A stretch of DNA of 6,452 bases from Alphaproteobacteria bacterium. Its GTDB lineage: Bacteria; Pseudomonadota; Alphaproteobacteria; CAAHEQ01; UBA3637. Under the pieces are notes generated by a model that was not told where the DNA came from, did not search any database, and worked only from the letters and a program-made list of their open reading frames with translations. The stretch spans positions 1-6,452 of the forward strand of contig JAFZGR010000136.1 of NCBI GenBank assembly GCA_017555325.1. Direction: 5' to 3'. Below are positions 6,186 to 6,452 of the stretch, piece by piece; position 1 is the stretch's first letter; each line of letters begins with the position of its first letter. The position numbers and the translations under genes were made by a program.

Positions 6186-6214
6186 TTGAAGTGGGAAAAG
6201 AAGGTACTTATAAT
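6186..6214 (+). promoter_or_regulatory. Promoter-like sequence facing the right edge
   Basis: TTGAAG (6186-6191), 17-nt spacer, perfect TATAAT (6209-6214) on the plus strand. A start near 6221 would run straight into the hairpin at 6228-6246. It also lies inside the proposed integrase remnant, so it may be fortuitous. Confidence 0.35.
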
Positions 6215-6225
6215 AGAAATAAAAA

Positions 6226-6248
6226 AGAAAGAGATTACTTCTCTTTTT
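6226..6248. terminator. Terminator-like hairpin near the right edge
   Basis: AAAGAGA (6228-6234), loop TTACT, TCTCTTT (6240-6246) form a 7-bp stem extendable by a G-U and an A-U pair. On the minus strand it is followed by TTTTTTATTTC, a good U-tract; on the plus strand by TTCTTCTTT. It could end a minus-strand gene coming from the right: a 23-codon minus frame (6306-6235) stops inside the loop. Alternatively it could attenuate the plus-strand promoter-like sequence just upstream. Confidence 0.4.
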
Positions 6249-6452
6249 CTTCTTTGGATGAAGCCGGCAAAGGAATGGAATGGACGTAATGTGATGGGAC
6301 TGTCATTAGATTAAACAACTAACTCCATATTACATCAAGTAACATAATTGGAGACTAAAATAAACAAGCCCTAGAATAGCGTTTCAATCAATAAGTTATT
6401 TTCAAATATCTATAAAAAATTCAACATCCATGGAGCAAGTCATTTTGGCAGC

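Larger units (their letters stand above)
6168..6452 (+). pseudogene. Decayed tyrosine recombinase (integrase) remnant, running off the right edge
   Basis: One plus-strand frame (codons starting at 6168) reads recombinase-like pieces in the expected order, broken by stops at 6312, 6345 and 6372. First comes FCDLKW (6177-6194), like the strand after the first catalytic Arg. Next comes KPAKEWNGRNVMGLSLD (6261-6311), like the AKxxxGRxVxLS segment. Last comes SINKLFSNIYKKFNIHGAS (6384-6440), like the NxLxxxFxxIYKKxxIxGAS helix that precedes the HxxR catalytic box. The residues at that box read HFGS, so the second catalytic Arg would be Ser. The reading TSPRIAF in the next frame just before (6364-6384) suggests a one-base deletion as well. 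The family call is from remembered motifs, not a search, and the flanking pieces are short. It could instead be non-coding DNA. Confidence 0.4.

Noticed and set aside
6296..6305. GGGACTGTCA, resembling the tip of an insertion-sequence terminal inverted repeat
   Set aside because: No partner repeat or target duplication is in the window, and the same bases are read through by the proposed integrase remnant frame.
6235..6306. 23-codon minus-strand frame ending in the hairpin loop
   Set aside because: It has no ribosome binding site and an in-frame stop just upstream. It is too short to separate from chance and competes with the plus-strand integrase reading.

Overview
The window is strongly AT-rich by eye, with A/T-tract intergenic regions, sigma70-type promoters, and accessory genes such as ankyrin-repeat and leucine-rich-repeat proteins. 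This fits a low-GC, probably host- or gut-associated bacterium. Ankyrin and LRR proteins together suggest an uncultured alphaproteobacterium of the gut or Rickettsiales-like kind, but that is an inference from style and not from a marker gene. No rRNA, tRNA, CRISPR array or complete insertion sequence was seen.

Layout. (1) At the left edge is the first 27 codons of an unidentified minus-strand gene, with a good ribosome binding site and a plausible promoter inside a 12-bp inverted repeat. (2) From 2948 down to 323 lies a tight three-gene minus-strand operon: a small single-pass membrane protein, an ankyrin-repeat protein of 488 residues, and an alpha/beta hydrolase whose nucleophile position is Cys instead of Ser. 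(3) Between 2949 and 3089 are back-to-back divergent promoters, one for this operon and one for a 600-residue plus-strand protein. That protein has an unrecognised N-terminal half and two duplicated BspA-like LRR blocks. (4) A stem-loop at 4948-5006 separates it from a convergent minus-strand GNAT acetyltransferase with an extra C-terminal segment of about 85 residues. The best promoter for this gene lies about 160 nt upstream and creates a long leader. (5) From about 6168 to the right edge, the plus strand carries what looks like a decayed tyrosine recombinase (integrase) with three in-frame stops. A terminator-like hairpin lies in the same stretch.

The most interesting unit is the divergent pair of transcription units. 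One side encodes a membrane protein, an ankyrin scaffold and a Cys-hydrolase; the other encodes an LRR protein with an uncharacterised N-terminal domain. The nearby integrase remnant suggests an accessory island. The proteins look like binding scaffolds plus an enzyme, which would fit a host-interaction or defence role. Nothing in the sequence proves that they work together.
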